Shown here in pieces: positions 23,622-34,700 of a stretch of DNA of 64,000 bases. The notes beneath the pieces were generated by a model. It searched no databases. It saw only the letters and a list, made by a program, of their open reading frames with translations, and was not told where the DNA came from. Location of the stretch: assembly GCA_012064415.1 (NCBI GenBank), contig SSNU01000160.1, forward strand, positions 1 through 64,000, in the 5' to 3' direction. A program made the position numbers and the translations under genes. This stretch comes from Gyrodactylus bullatarudis (Eukaryota > Platyhelminthes > Monogenea > Gyrodactylidea > Gyrodactylidae). Position 1 is the first letter of the stretch, and each line of letters begins with the position of its first letter.

Positions 23622-25142
23622 TCATTTACATGTGTTAAATAATTCTAAAAGCTGTAAAACAGACCATCTTTCTTCATATTTCCTCTGCAACGCTTTATGC
23701 ATACTCTAAAATTAAAAAATATTATATTTCAAAAATTGGATGAAAAAATCTATAAAAATTTACTTGATGTAAAATTTTGTCTTCAATGGATGGTAGACTG
23801 ATAACAATTGAATCATCAACTACAGTACTCGCATATTTTTCCTTGTGAATGTCAAAAAATAGAGGTCGCTTATAAACTAACAAGTGTAGAATGATTCCTA
23901 AAGACCAAACATCTGTCTTTGGTCCGATGCGAAATTTTGTCTGATCTCCATTTAAGTAAATAGTTAATTGCTCGGGGGCCATATAAGAAAGACTTCCTTT
24001 AGATGCTGCCCATTCATCTCTTGATAAACCTGAAGGAATTCTCTGGCTTTCACCCAAATCAATCACTTTCATGCGTCCTTTTACATAAACAAAATTTCCG
24101 GGTTTCAAATCCAAATGGACAATATTTTTTGCATGAATTGAACTGACACATTCTAGCATCTGATACCAAGTAAACTGAATAAAGTAAGGAGGAAAGTTGA
24201 AATCGTCTGATTCATTTGGATTCTTGCGAAACATTGCGGATATATACGAGGATAAATCATAATCAGCTAATTCCATCAAGATGTAAAGATGAGACTTTGT
24301 AACTTCATAATCTAAAAGTTGAATAACATCTGGACAACAACTAGTCTCTCTCAAGAGTTTAACTTCATTCATAAAAGTTTCAACTGTTGAGTGGTGCACC
24401 TCCAGTAATTCGATTACTTTGATAGCATAGATATTATTGGACTGTAAAATATCGTTATTCACATTGGTAGTCGCACGATAGACATTTGAAAAGCCACCTT
24501 TACCAATTAAATTAATTATCTGAAATTCAACATTGTGAATGGCAATTTTCTGGGTCTCAGGTTTCATTGTTTCAGAGAATATTGTATTACCATTAGGGTC
24601 TGGTATAACTGATAAAACTGATTTTCCGTTGAATTCCAAATCACTTGACGGATCTGAGCAAGGAAGATCGACTGAGTCATTAGGAAAAAGTTTGTAAGCG
24701 AATTTTCCTAATTTGGAAAACATTGTAACCTTGTCGAGATTCTCGTATTGGGAAACATTGAATGAAGGAAACTTTGTCTTGATTTTACGAAAAACATTTT
24801 CTGCTTTCTTATTCAATTTGAATTCAAATTTAAAATAATATGCTATAGCTAAAAGTTCAAGAGCTGTCGTATGTGGATTACAATATAGATTTGATAAATT
24901 AAAACGAGATGTATCAAGATCACTAAATAGTACATTAAACTAACATAAACTTACGGGAGAAGCAATGAGTATCTAAGGTAAATTAATCGAAAGGCCTCGA
25001 CATCCCAAATATTATCTAGGTAATCCACAGCATTAGAGTATGCATCAATTAATTTGGATCTGGCCTCTGAAGATCCTTCTTTTCTAATATTTGTTTCCGA
25101 ATTTTCTAACTCTTTTAGAAGCAAATCGGCAAAATCAGCCAT
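23622..25142 (-). CDS. TTK: Mps1/TTK spindle-checkpoint kinase
   Basis: Three exons (25142-24955, 24922-23764, 23705-23622), about 476 aa, introns 32 and 58 nt. Residues 1-110 resemble the TPR-like N-terminal domain of Mps1/Bub1 kinases (AYSNAVDYLDNIWDVEAFRL; later LELLAIAYYFKFEFK). The kinase domain starts near residue 195. It has the glycine loop GKGGFSNVYRA, catalytic Lys in YAIKVIEL, catalytic loop HLDLKPGNF (human TTK has HSDLKPANF), magnesium motif DLG instead of DFG, MAPEQ, and KTDVWSLGIIL. The last exon supplies the final kinase helix (RWSVLQLLE). It is expected to act at kinetochores. Shorter than human TTK (857 aa), mainly through loss of the linker. Confidence 0.85.
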
Positions 25143-25518
25143 TCAAATAGTTAAACTAAGTAAAACACAGTAAAAAATGATACAAACAAACAACTAAACT
25201 GTCCGTTGAATGAAAAGAAAACTAGTACATAATTTTTTAAAACTTTTAATACTCTTTTTCATTTATGATATAGGGACGAATATTAATAAAAACGTTTTAA
25301 ACTTTTTTGCTTATAATATATTTTGCGAATACAAAGGATTTAGCTACAATCAAACTGATTGCAAAAATTATAATAGGAAAAATATAATTGAGTTTTTCTT
25401 TTAAGTTCACTGAACAATAATTTTTCAAAATTTCTTGACTCAAAAACCCTGAACCAAACTAATGCGTAATGTAATATTTATTCTGTACTTGGGAAGAATT
25501 ATACAAAGATTGAATTTT
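25143..25518. other. Intergenic, promoter side of Mps1
   Basis: 376 bp of very AT-rich DNA between the Mps1 start and the stop of the next minus-strand gene. An open frame on the plus strand (25210-25404) is low-complexity and not believed. Confidence 0.4.
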
Positions 25519-25813
25519 TTATTCTACATTTAATCTTTTTGCTATAGCTTCATCGGCCATGCTCTCTCTAGAGTTTTTTCTAGTTTTTGCAATAGACGGG
25601 AGACATTTGATAATATCATTCCTTGATATTCCATAACAATTCAGCTCTTCTGCTTGGTTGTAAAGATCACTAACTTCATTTTCTGCATGCGTTAGATATG
25701 GCTTTCTGGAAAATTTGTTCAACTTGTTTAGTTCGATACTAAAATATTAGACTGTTCATAAGTACTTGATGGTGGGAATTATACCATTTATCTGGTTCGA
25801 TAAATTCGGACAT
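25519..25813 (-). CDS. Small unrecognised 82-aa protein
   Basis: Two exons (25813-25785, 25738-25519) with a 46-nt GT-AG intron give 82 aa. The split-codon junction and the ATG after a stop support a real gene. The sequence is hydrophilic and mixed-charge: an N-terminal acidic MSEFIEPDK, a middle helix (NEVSDLYNQAEEL), and a basic C-terminal part (KTRKNSRESMADEAIAKRL). No signal peptide or membrane segment is seen. I do not recognise the family. It shares a ~300-bp divergent spacer (25814-26112) with ATE1. Confidence 0.5.
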
Positions 25814-26112
25814 TTAGAAATCTCTCTATATAACAAGCAAAATTTGTTTTCATATGATTTCAGCTAGAAATTCATAATTTTCCGATTTGACGTACATCAA
25901 TTTTCTCTATTTTTCTTGTCTGTTCAATCGGTAAATTATCATAGACGAGATTTTTTATGATCGACAAGTACTTTCTTTTCAAATGGACTAGTTTACCAGG
26001 TTTTATAACCTTGCAATTATCATTCCCAGTGGATTTGAATCTTGCATGCAACTTTAGCATTTTTATTAACAAAATCATCCATTGTTTTTGTTTGAGCGAG
26101 ACATTTTTTCAA
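25814..26112. promoter_or_regulatory. Divergent promoter region of the 82-aa gene and ATE1
   Basis: 299 bp between opposed start codons. The plus-strand frame is open upstream of the ATE1 ATG, but the residues there show no ATE1 similarity and the conserved region begins at 26113. No named motif. Confidence 0.4.
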
Positions 26113-28202
26113 ATGTCTTTTGTAAATTTATGTGGAGAAGGAGACTCTCCCTGCGGTTATTGCAAAGATGATGGGCGTAAAACTTTTGGATTTCTATCTA
26201 AGAAAATGAATTCCGAATTTTATCAAAATATCATTGATCGTGGATGGCGTAGGTCAGGTACATACTGCTACAAACCCAAGAATCAAACAATATGTTGTCC
26301 ACAATATACGATAAAATGTGACACTTCACAATTTTGTATTTCTAGAACCCAGAGAAAAGTAATGAAAAATATCACGGATTATCTCAACTCAGATATTAAA
26401 AATAATACAAAATTAACAATTTCTCATCCTAACAGTTTTAATACTAAACTGCCATCCGGGGATGAAATTAAAAATTGCATCAAGTCTAATGATATATATT
26501 CAAAAGTTGAATGCGTTGGAGACATTAGTTCGCCAAAAATTTCATTGATAAAGGAAAAGAAACTAAATTCGCCTTCACTTAATACAAGTAATACCATTCA
26601 GCCAAAGAAAATCAAAGCAAAATTGAGAAGATATGAGAGGAAGCTAGAAAAACTAAAAATTTACTGTGAAAATAACAATCTGAGTTATGAAGAAGAATTA
26701 GAAAATTACCAAAAACGTGTACTATTTCGTCAAAGTAGAAACAAAACAAAATCTATCGAGTATTATTTCAGTCAAATTAAAGAAAGATCCGATGCTAAAC
26801 ATTTTATTGAAATACGAACATTGAAGACTGATAGTCCCAGTTTTGATTCAACATTTAATGAATCCTTTAAACTTTTCAAGAAATACCAAACAAAAATCCA
26901 TAAAGAACCTGAAGATGAAGTCACAGAAAAAGGATTTCGTCGTTTTCTCATTGACAGCCCATTGAAAGAAAAACGTGGAGCGTCACTTGATCATGGGGAA
27001 TTTTCCTTTGGAACATACCACCAACAATATTGGCTAGATGATAAAAATCTAATCGCTGTTGGCGTAATTGATATTTTGCCAAATTGTCTTTCATCCGTTT
27101 ACTTATTCTATGATCCAGATTATGCCTTTCTTAGACTTGGTGTCTTTTCTGCTCTTCAGTAAGTATAGTGAAGTATTCTAATAGTAATGTTATTTGAGCT
27201 TTTATTAAATAAAATTTATTATTTTATTTTTCAATGATTCAAAAGTGGTATAAAGTTGGTATGAATTTTGGAATAAAGAATATTATTTTTAGAGAAATCA
27301 AGTTTGTTCGTCAAATTCAGTCTCGAATTAAAGATGAAAAATCTCTTAAGCATTTAAAGAATTTCAAGTTCTATTACATGGGGTATTACATTCACAGTTG
27401 TGTCAAGATGAAATACAAGGGTGCCTATAAACCATCTTACCTTGCCTGTCCTATCACGTTTAAATGGATCCCAATTGTGAGTAAATTTTTCTCCTTGCCT
27501 TTCTAACTTGAAATTAACGTTTTTAAAGATTCATAAAAATTCTGATATTTTTAAAATTAATATTGATTAATCTAATAAATAAATTATGCTTTTCTGGAAT
27601 GATTTTATAAATGATTTAATGTTTGAGTTGATTACAGGCCTGAATCTCGTCTAAAGAGCACAGATATTCCCCTTTCAGTGTTATGAGTAAATCTTTCATT
27701 AGTGAAAATTTTAACAGAGAAAATTTGGCTAAAAGAAACATTTGCAGAAATAAATAAAATTGATTGCCTGAGTTGAATAAAATTTTTTATAACGTTAGTA
27801 TTTTTCTGGTTTTGATTGATATGGGAGTAGTCAACGTATTTTTCATAACCTGTTTTAGGAGAAAGTGTTTAGATTATCGACACAAGAATTTTTATTTTGC
27901 ATTGAAATCAAATTAATTGGAAAATAAATATTTAGGAAAAATGTCGAATATTACTGGACAACTCAAAGTTTTGTCGATTCTCCCAGGAATCAGAGGAGGA
28001 TGAAAATTCTATTGAAAATCTATCTGACATTGAAAAAAGAATTTGGATTCGCTTGTCCAATAAATCAAATTCGAGTTATCAAGATTTGACCCTCCGAGAT
28101 GTCAAGTTGTATCTATTCCCTTCGTTCATTGAGATTATTCTCGATTGGGCCAAGTTGGTTGGAAGGTTTGCTCTCGACAAGAATTGCTTCATTGAAATTT
28201 GA
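26113..28202 (+). CDS. ATE1: Arginyl-tRNA--protein transferase ATE1
   Basis: Three exons (26113-27158, 27293-27476, 27936-28202) join in frame to about 498 aa (human 518). The N-terminal domain has the conserved cysteines CGYC and CCPQY, plus [15 protein letters not shown]. The central linker is Lys-rich and low-complexity. The C-terminal GNAT-like domain has [43 protein letters not shown] and [16 protein letters not shown]. The second exon continues with QEIKFVRQ and [19 protein letters not shown], and the third with [12 protein letters not shown]. The enzyme transfers Arg from Arg-tRNA to N-terminal Asp, Glu or oxidised Cys, creating N-degrons. Introns are 134 and 459 nt. A longer upstream frame exists, but homology begins at this ATG. 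Confidence 0.95.
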
Positions 28203-28760
28203 ACACCATTAATCATATAACACCCAGAATAAATTGAGCAAATTTCTATAAAATTAACAGATTTTTAAATATATATTCTAGCATCTACTTTGAAGTAGCT
28301 TGATGATGAGTTTATTTTCCAAAATAAATTAAAATAATATAACTCAACTAGATATTTTCACATTTTTTTTACATTTGAGCCTTAACTAAAACCTCTTACT
28401 CTATTTTTCGTATTCACACTTGTTAAACTCATTGCATTTTTCTAATTACAATTTGATAGAAAAAATATGGAAATCTTTGAATGACTGAAAAATACTTCTC
28501 TTATTATCGATTTGCTAATTAATGCAAACCAATGAAAATTAGGTTGATACTTGAAATACTTTAACAATGATTTCTTATGGAAAAACAAATAAAATTTTCC
28601 TTGTACATTTTTGTGAACAATTGAAAAATATTGAATTTACACCCAAATGTGTAAATATTAAACTTTATAGCGATATTAGAATAAATTCAATTATAAATCT
28701 GATTACAATAAACTAAGAATGCGATATTGGAGTTCTTTTTGATCGAAAAAGAAAAAAATT
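28203..28760. other. Intergenic between ATE1 and the FN3 gene
   Basis: 558 bp, AT-rich, both flanking genes on the plus strand. It should contain the ATE1 3' UTR and the FN3-gene promoter. No repeat or RNA gene recognised. Confidence 0.45.
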
Positions 28761-31700
28761 ATGAGAATTGTTTTTATTTTACTGTGGATCTACCTTTTGA
28801 ATGGAAATAACTTTGCACCGCCACAAAATCCCGAGATTGTTTATGTCGGTAAGGACTCCGTTGGAATTTCATGGTCCTCTCCAATCGAATTGACTCGCTT
28901 CTTGGGCTACAAAATTGTCTGTTACGATAAGAAAACGAAAAAAGTTAAAGGTTACAGTTTTGATAAAAAGGCAACCCGTGGAGTCATTCCGAACCTCGAA
29001 ATGTGTTCAGATTATCAAATTTATGTAGGCGCTTCATTTGAATCATCTGATGGTAAATTAAAAATTGATTATTCCAAGAAAACCCTTGACGTAACCACTG
29101 GAATGGGTAAGATAATAGTTTTAATGAAACTGTTTAGATCTTTTACCCGTGGAAAATTTATTTGTCGAATTAAAATTTGGAAATGATATCCAATACTCCT
29201 TTGAGCATAAGCAAGCAATAGCTTCAGAGATTTGTAAATCAAAAATATTCTTCAAGTGTGTACTTTATGAACTATCAGACGGCAATCATTGGATGCCTCT
29301 TTTAAAATATGATAACCCAAATAAAAGTGAGTTTTTAACATTTTCCCAATGCTGATGATTGAGAATTAATTTGAGGTGAAAAATTTGCGTCCTGATCAAG
29401 ATTTTTTTCATTAAATGAATAAAGTACAACTTTTTATGGAAGGAAAAAGGTTTTATTACGTATTTACGCTAACCAAAACCATAAAATAGCATTTAGAAAT
29501 AATCCAAGTATACATCTTTCTTTCGTACCATTCACGGTGGGATCCATTTGTAAGCTGTAACACTCAGCGACCTGGGCTAATCCATAACTAAATAAGACGA
29601 GCCTGTGGGATATATTACTAACTAAGCACCTAAAACGAAATAATTCTAGTAACTCAAATTATATATAAAATTAAATTTTCTCAAGCTGGTGAATTTCGTG
29701 GACTTAATTTCAACTCGAATTTCATGGTCGGAGTTCAGCCCGTTCTTAAAGCAACTGAACTGTTCACAGGAAAAGAAGTTCAATCTGCAACTCTCGTAAC
29801 AGGAGTTAACTGTAAGTTAGTTGTCATGGGCTAAACTAGGTTTTGAAATTACCACATTTTTTCATTGAAGTGATCGATTCTACACCCCAAGGTCTGATTA
29901 TTGAAAGAATTGAATCAAGCTCAGCCTTGTTAACTTGGAAACAACCAACTAATCCATATGGCTTGCTTCTCGATTATGTAATCGAGTTTGTTGGCTCTAA
30001 AAATAAGCTATTTGCTGATTTAAACAGTAATCTCGGGTATACTCTAAAAGATTTATCTCCATGTACTGAGTATTCTGTTCGTATTAGAGCCAGAACTAAA
30101 ATTGACGACTTGACAATCGATAGTGAACCATCGAATACAATCAAATTTGAAACAAAGGCCCTAAACCAGTTGTTTACAGTGAGTAATATAACCTTGGAAC
30201 TTGACGAAGTCGGAACATTCCTGAGGGTATCTATCAATGATGCACGTCTAAACTTTCCCCCCACGTGTGGAAGAATCGAATTCAAATATTCCCTCTGGAG
30301 TATGAAGGAAGGAAGTGATATTCGTGTTCTAGAACAAACGATTGTTAGTTCTAGCTTGACAACAAACTTTGATCATATCCAGAGTGGTCAAAAGTTTATT
30401 GTAACTGTTACAAATCGATTTATCGATGAAAATTGGCCCAAAGAAGAAGTTTTCTCCAATATCATCGAAGTTCCGTACTGTAAGTTATCAAAAAAAATTT
30501 GTGGATATTTCTTTTTTTTCAAATCGAAACATTTTTATTTATACATAGAAATAATAATACACATAGAGTACTGGGAAAGAATTTTCAATGTGCCCGGTGT
30601 GGAAGGGTTTGAACCTAGGACCGAATGAGAGGTGAGAGAGATACCACTACACCACACCGGGAACTAAAATATGGAAATATTACAATTATTTTCACAAACA
30701 TAACCTCAGGAATATTTAACTGGACTGATCTGTTGGTAGACTTAGACGTATTGACAAACAGAGTTAATTAGTATAGGATATTGTATGAATTGGACAGGAA
30801 TAGACGTATTGGGCGTGAGTTAGACTGTAATACCTGGTTCATGGGTAACAATATAAAGTTGGTTGATATGAAGTTGGGAATCTATGATTTTTACAGAAAT
30901 CTCGATATTTTCATCAAGAATTCGAATCTGTTAAAGATTTCCTGGAATCCTACTCATGCTGCCCACTTTCACCATTTGAAGAAAAAAAATCTGAAAAAAT
31001 TATTTTTATGTAAAATATGGTATTTTTTCAAATTCCCATTTGGCGCCAAAATCCCATTTTTTCGAACTTTGAGCTGAAAATTTTTGTTGATTTGAAAGTG
31101 GCAGGCTGATCGAAAGAGTTTTTTCAGGATCAAGATTAGACAAGAAAGCTGACTAGCACCGTCAAGTTATCCCACTTTCAAATCAACAAAAATTTTCAGC
31201 TAAAAGTTCGAAAAAATGAAAATATCGAGATTTTTGTAAGAATCATAGATTTCCAACTTCATATCAATTAGCTTTAATAAACAACAGATTAATAATAAAT
31301 AATACATAGTTTTCTTTTACATGATACATATAAAACTATTATGCCAAAACCAAAACATTATTAGTTATAGAATTGAAGAAAAAATCATAAAAATAAGGAT
31401 TTAAGATTAAAACATTTTGAGATCTAATGATATATTATTAAAGACTTCTGAGACCTTGAAAATTGTGAGAAAAATTGATCTGTGGACAAAAGTGAGATCA
31501 TCAGAAGTTATGTAATTTTATTTTCAGACCAAATTTTCATAATTTTGTGTATTTTCGAACACCTCAATAATAAAAAATAACCTAAAATATCTATTTTTTC
31601 TAAAGATACTGGGGCTCCGAGGATTAAAAAAATGTTTTAAAAAATTACTTTCCATGATCCACATCAAAGTTATAAAGTCTTAGATTGGTCTTATTTTCAT

Positions 31701-34700
31701 GTTAAGTTCTTAAAAAGTTTAGGGTCCAAAGATAGATTTGACTATCATATTAATTTATTTTTTTATGAAATTTTCAATTAAATATTAGTCTTACTTATAA
31801 GTAGTCCAGAGATGATCTTATCATAAGACCTAACCTTGAGAAATATCATTTTAAGGCCGTGAAAAATAATTTGGGCGTTCTGAAACTTGAGGGCCTAGTT
31901 TTGATATATTCAGAATTGAGATCAAATAAACTTCAAAATAAAGAATAAAATTTAGAGATGGTTTTTTTTGAAATAATCAAGTAGATTTTGAGATTCTATA
32001 GATTTCAAGGAATGTCTTAAATTTTTCTCTCTAGTGAATAGCATCATCAAAAGAGTCGATGTGCAGCTTCTCTCGGCAAGACTGGTTAAATTCACAATAA
32101 TCTTGGATTTTGTCAAACCAAATGATCAGATTTTCATTGCTCAGTTATATAAAAACAATAATGAATTGGTACAGACGATATTGACCACTAAATTGAGTAA
32201 GCTTGCAGTTCCTTTAGTATACATGTAATAGATTATTAAATTGTTTTTACAGTTGTTAAAGTACTTTTCGATTTTAAGGTATAATTTTAATACTCTATCG
32301 CGAATTTACCAAAAAATTATTACTTAAACTACTTACAAGTAAACCGAATAAAAATAAGGAAAAACAATTAATGTTAAATATGAAAATTGAAATATATATA
32401 CAATGTCGCGATACAGTTGTGCACCAGTTTTGGTGTTTGAGAATGTGCATACCTCGATTTTCCAGCTAAAAATAAGAGTTCGTATTTGAAATCTACTAAG
32501 AAGTAGGACAAATATATTTAAATTTTAATGCGTCACTCTCTCCCCTAATTTACAAGTTGAGCTAAAGTTTCTTACTAATTATATTTATAAATGATTTGTT
32601 TTAAATGATAGAAATGTAATTTTTTCTGCAAATGAAAGAGAATTTCAAGCTTAGTCTTCGGACGTGTTCAGTCAGATGTTTGAAAACGAAAATTAATGTG
32701 CAATTGATTCTTCTTCTTTTTTCTTCTTCTGGACATTCAATCTGATTGGTTCATCAATGAGATTGTGTAATTTGGGCAATCCTTCATTTTATACCATGAG
32801 AGCCTATCATGCACGCCTGAATGTACTCCAGAAATTTCAGATTTCAAAATTAATCTAGAATGGATAAAGCCTCCGGAAAATCTCCAAATTCAAAATGTTG
32901 GCGTCGGACTAATCTCATCTAATCTCAACTTGTAAATTAGGGGAGAGGGTGACGCATTAACTTTTCATCAAAATTTCGAACTTTATTTTCAATAGTTTCC
33001 ATACTTAATGAACGAATTTGATAGGGTTTAGTGGTACTGATCGAATCAGGAGAAAATTCTCTACAATTTGAGACCAAAAACTAGAAAAGGGACAAAATTT
33101 GCCAAAAATATTAAAATTTAAATATATTTGTCCTACTTCTTAGTAGATTTCAAATACGAATTCTTAATTTTAGCTGGAAAATCGAGGTGTGCACATTCTC
33201 CCCCACCAAAACTGGTGCACAACTGTATACTCAAAATTATTATTTTTGAGCTTAGCAAATTGTTAATCAATCAAAATCCACTCTTTATGTCAAAAAACGT
33301 GGATTGAGATCATTGATAATAGTGAAATACCATGCTGTAATAATGAATTATTGGTCGTCTAATTGGACGAAATTGTATTTGAAAATTATCATGAAAATAT
33401 ATAATTTTTGGTAGCAGTTCATTTCAGGTTCAGCGAAAAATTGAGCCTACCACCCCTAATTTGCGTAACCAATCAGATTCATTTGAATTCTTAAAAGTGG
33501 GGGATCATGGTGTAAGGTCTATTCGGGCCTATTGTTTGGTATAAAACTGCATATATCCACCTTATACTTGGTCTATGGTTCGGTTGAGGTTCAGTCTATT
33601 CAATAAGGAGTATTCATATGATATGATTAAATCAAAATAAAAATTGAGAACTGGCCCTTTCAACAAAAAAAATCTGATTAGAAAGTTGAGCTATTGCCAA
33701 AAAGTGTATATATGGGTAGGTATCCCTGTCGAAGGCGCCAACAATCCATTCATCTCTCAGCAAACGTCCCCTGTTGTACTTTCTTTTGGATACTTTGGTT
33801 TCATCAATTTCAACCATATGCCATTCCCTTCTATTCGAGGTTGATCTTGAGCTAATTTTAGTAGGCAGTTACGAAACAAATAAAAATATGATACTATGGT
33901 CTTTCTTGTAATAGAAATCGTTGCCACAATATCTGAATATGTTCTACCTGAACAGAAGTAGTAGGCTAGCTGAATGAGGATATTCAGAGGGATTTTTTTC
34001 TTGAATATTAAAGTTCCTGAAAAATTAAATTAACTTAAATTACCCTTATATATTGATTGGCCTCTTCCACATCTAGTACATCGCTTGAAATTGGGTCTTG
34101 ATGGCTTGACGGTCAAAGACCCAAGACACCTTTCATTGTGGCATGGAGAGGACTCGAGATTAATAAAATTATTCTCTACAAGATATATACTCTTTTGGTA
34201 ATTAGTTTTACAGACATATTCAATTTTCGTAAATGCTATTTATGGTTTGGAAATTATCGAAAATTGAATATGTCTGTAAAACTAATTACCAAAAGAGTAT
34301 ATATCTTGTAGAGAATAATTTTATTAATCTCGAGTCCTCTCCATGCCACAATGAAAGGTGTCTTGGGTCTTTGACCGTCAAGCCATCAAGACCCAATTTC
34401 AAGCGATGTACTAGATGTGGAAGAGGCCAATCAATATATAAGGGTAATTTAAGTTAATTTAATTTTTCAGGAACTTTAATATTCAAGAAAAAAATCCCTC
34501 TGAATATCCTCATTCAGCTAGCCTACTACTTCTGTTCAGGTAGAACATATTCAGATATTGTGGCAACGATTTCTATTACAAGAAAGACCATAGTATCATA
34601 TTTTTATTTGTTTCGTAACTGCCTACTAAAATTAGCTCAAGATCAACCTCGAATAGAAGGGAATGGCATATGGTTGAAATTGATGAAACCAAAGTATCCA

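Noticed and set aside
30593..30661. Calling a functional tRNA
   Set aside because: Only the acceptor stem is intact; the anticodon arm cannot be folded properly and the length is short.
33644..33844. A 66-aa open frame antisense to the Merlin fragment, repeated at 34643-34843
   Set aside because: Its identity with the other arm is due to the palindrome. The opposite strand carries the real transposase signature.
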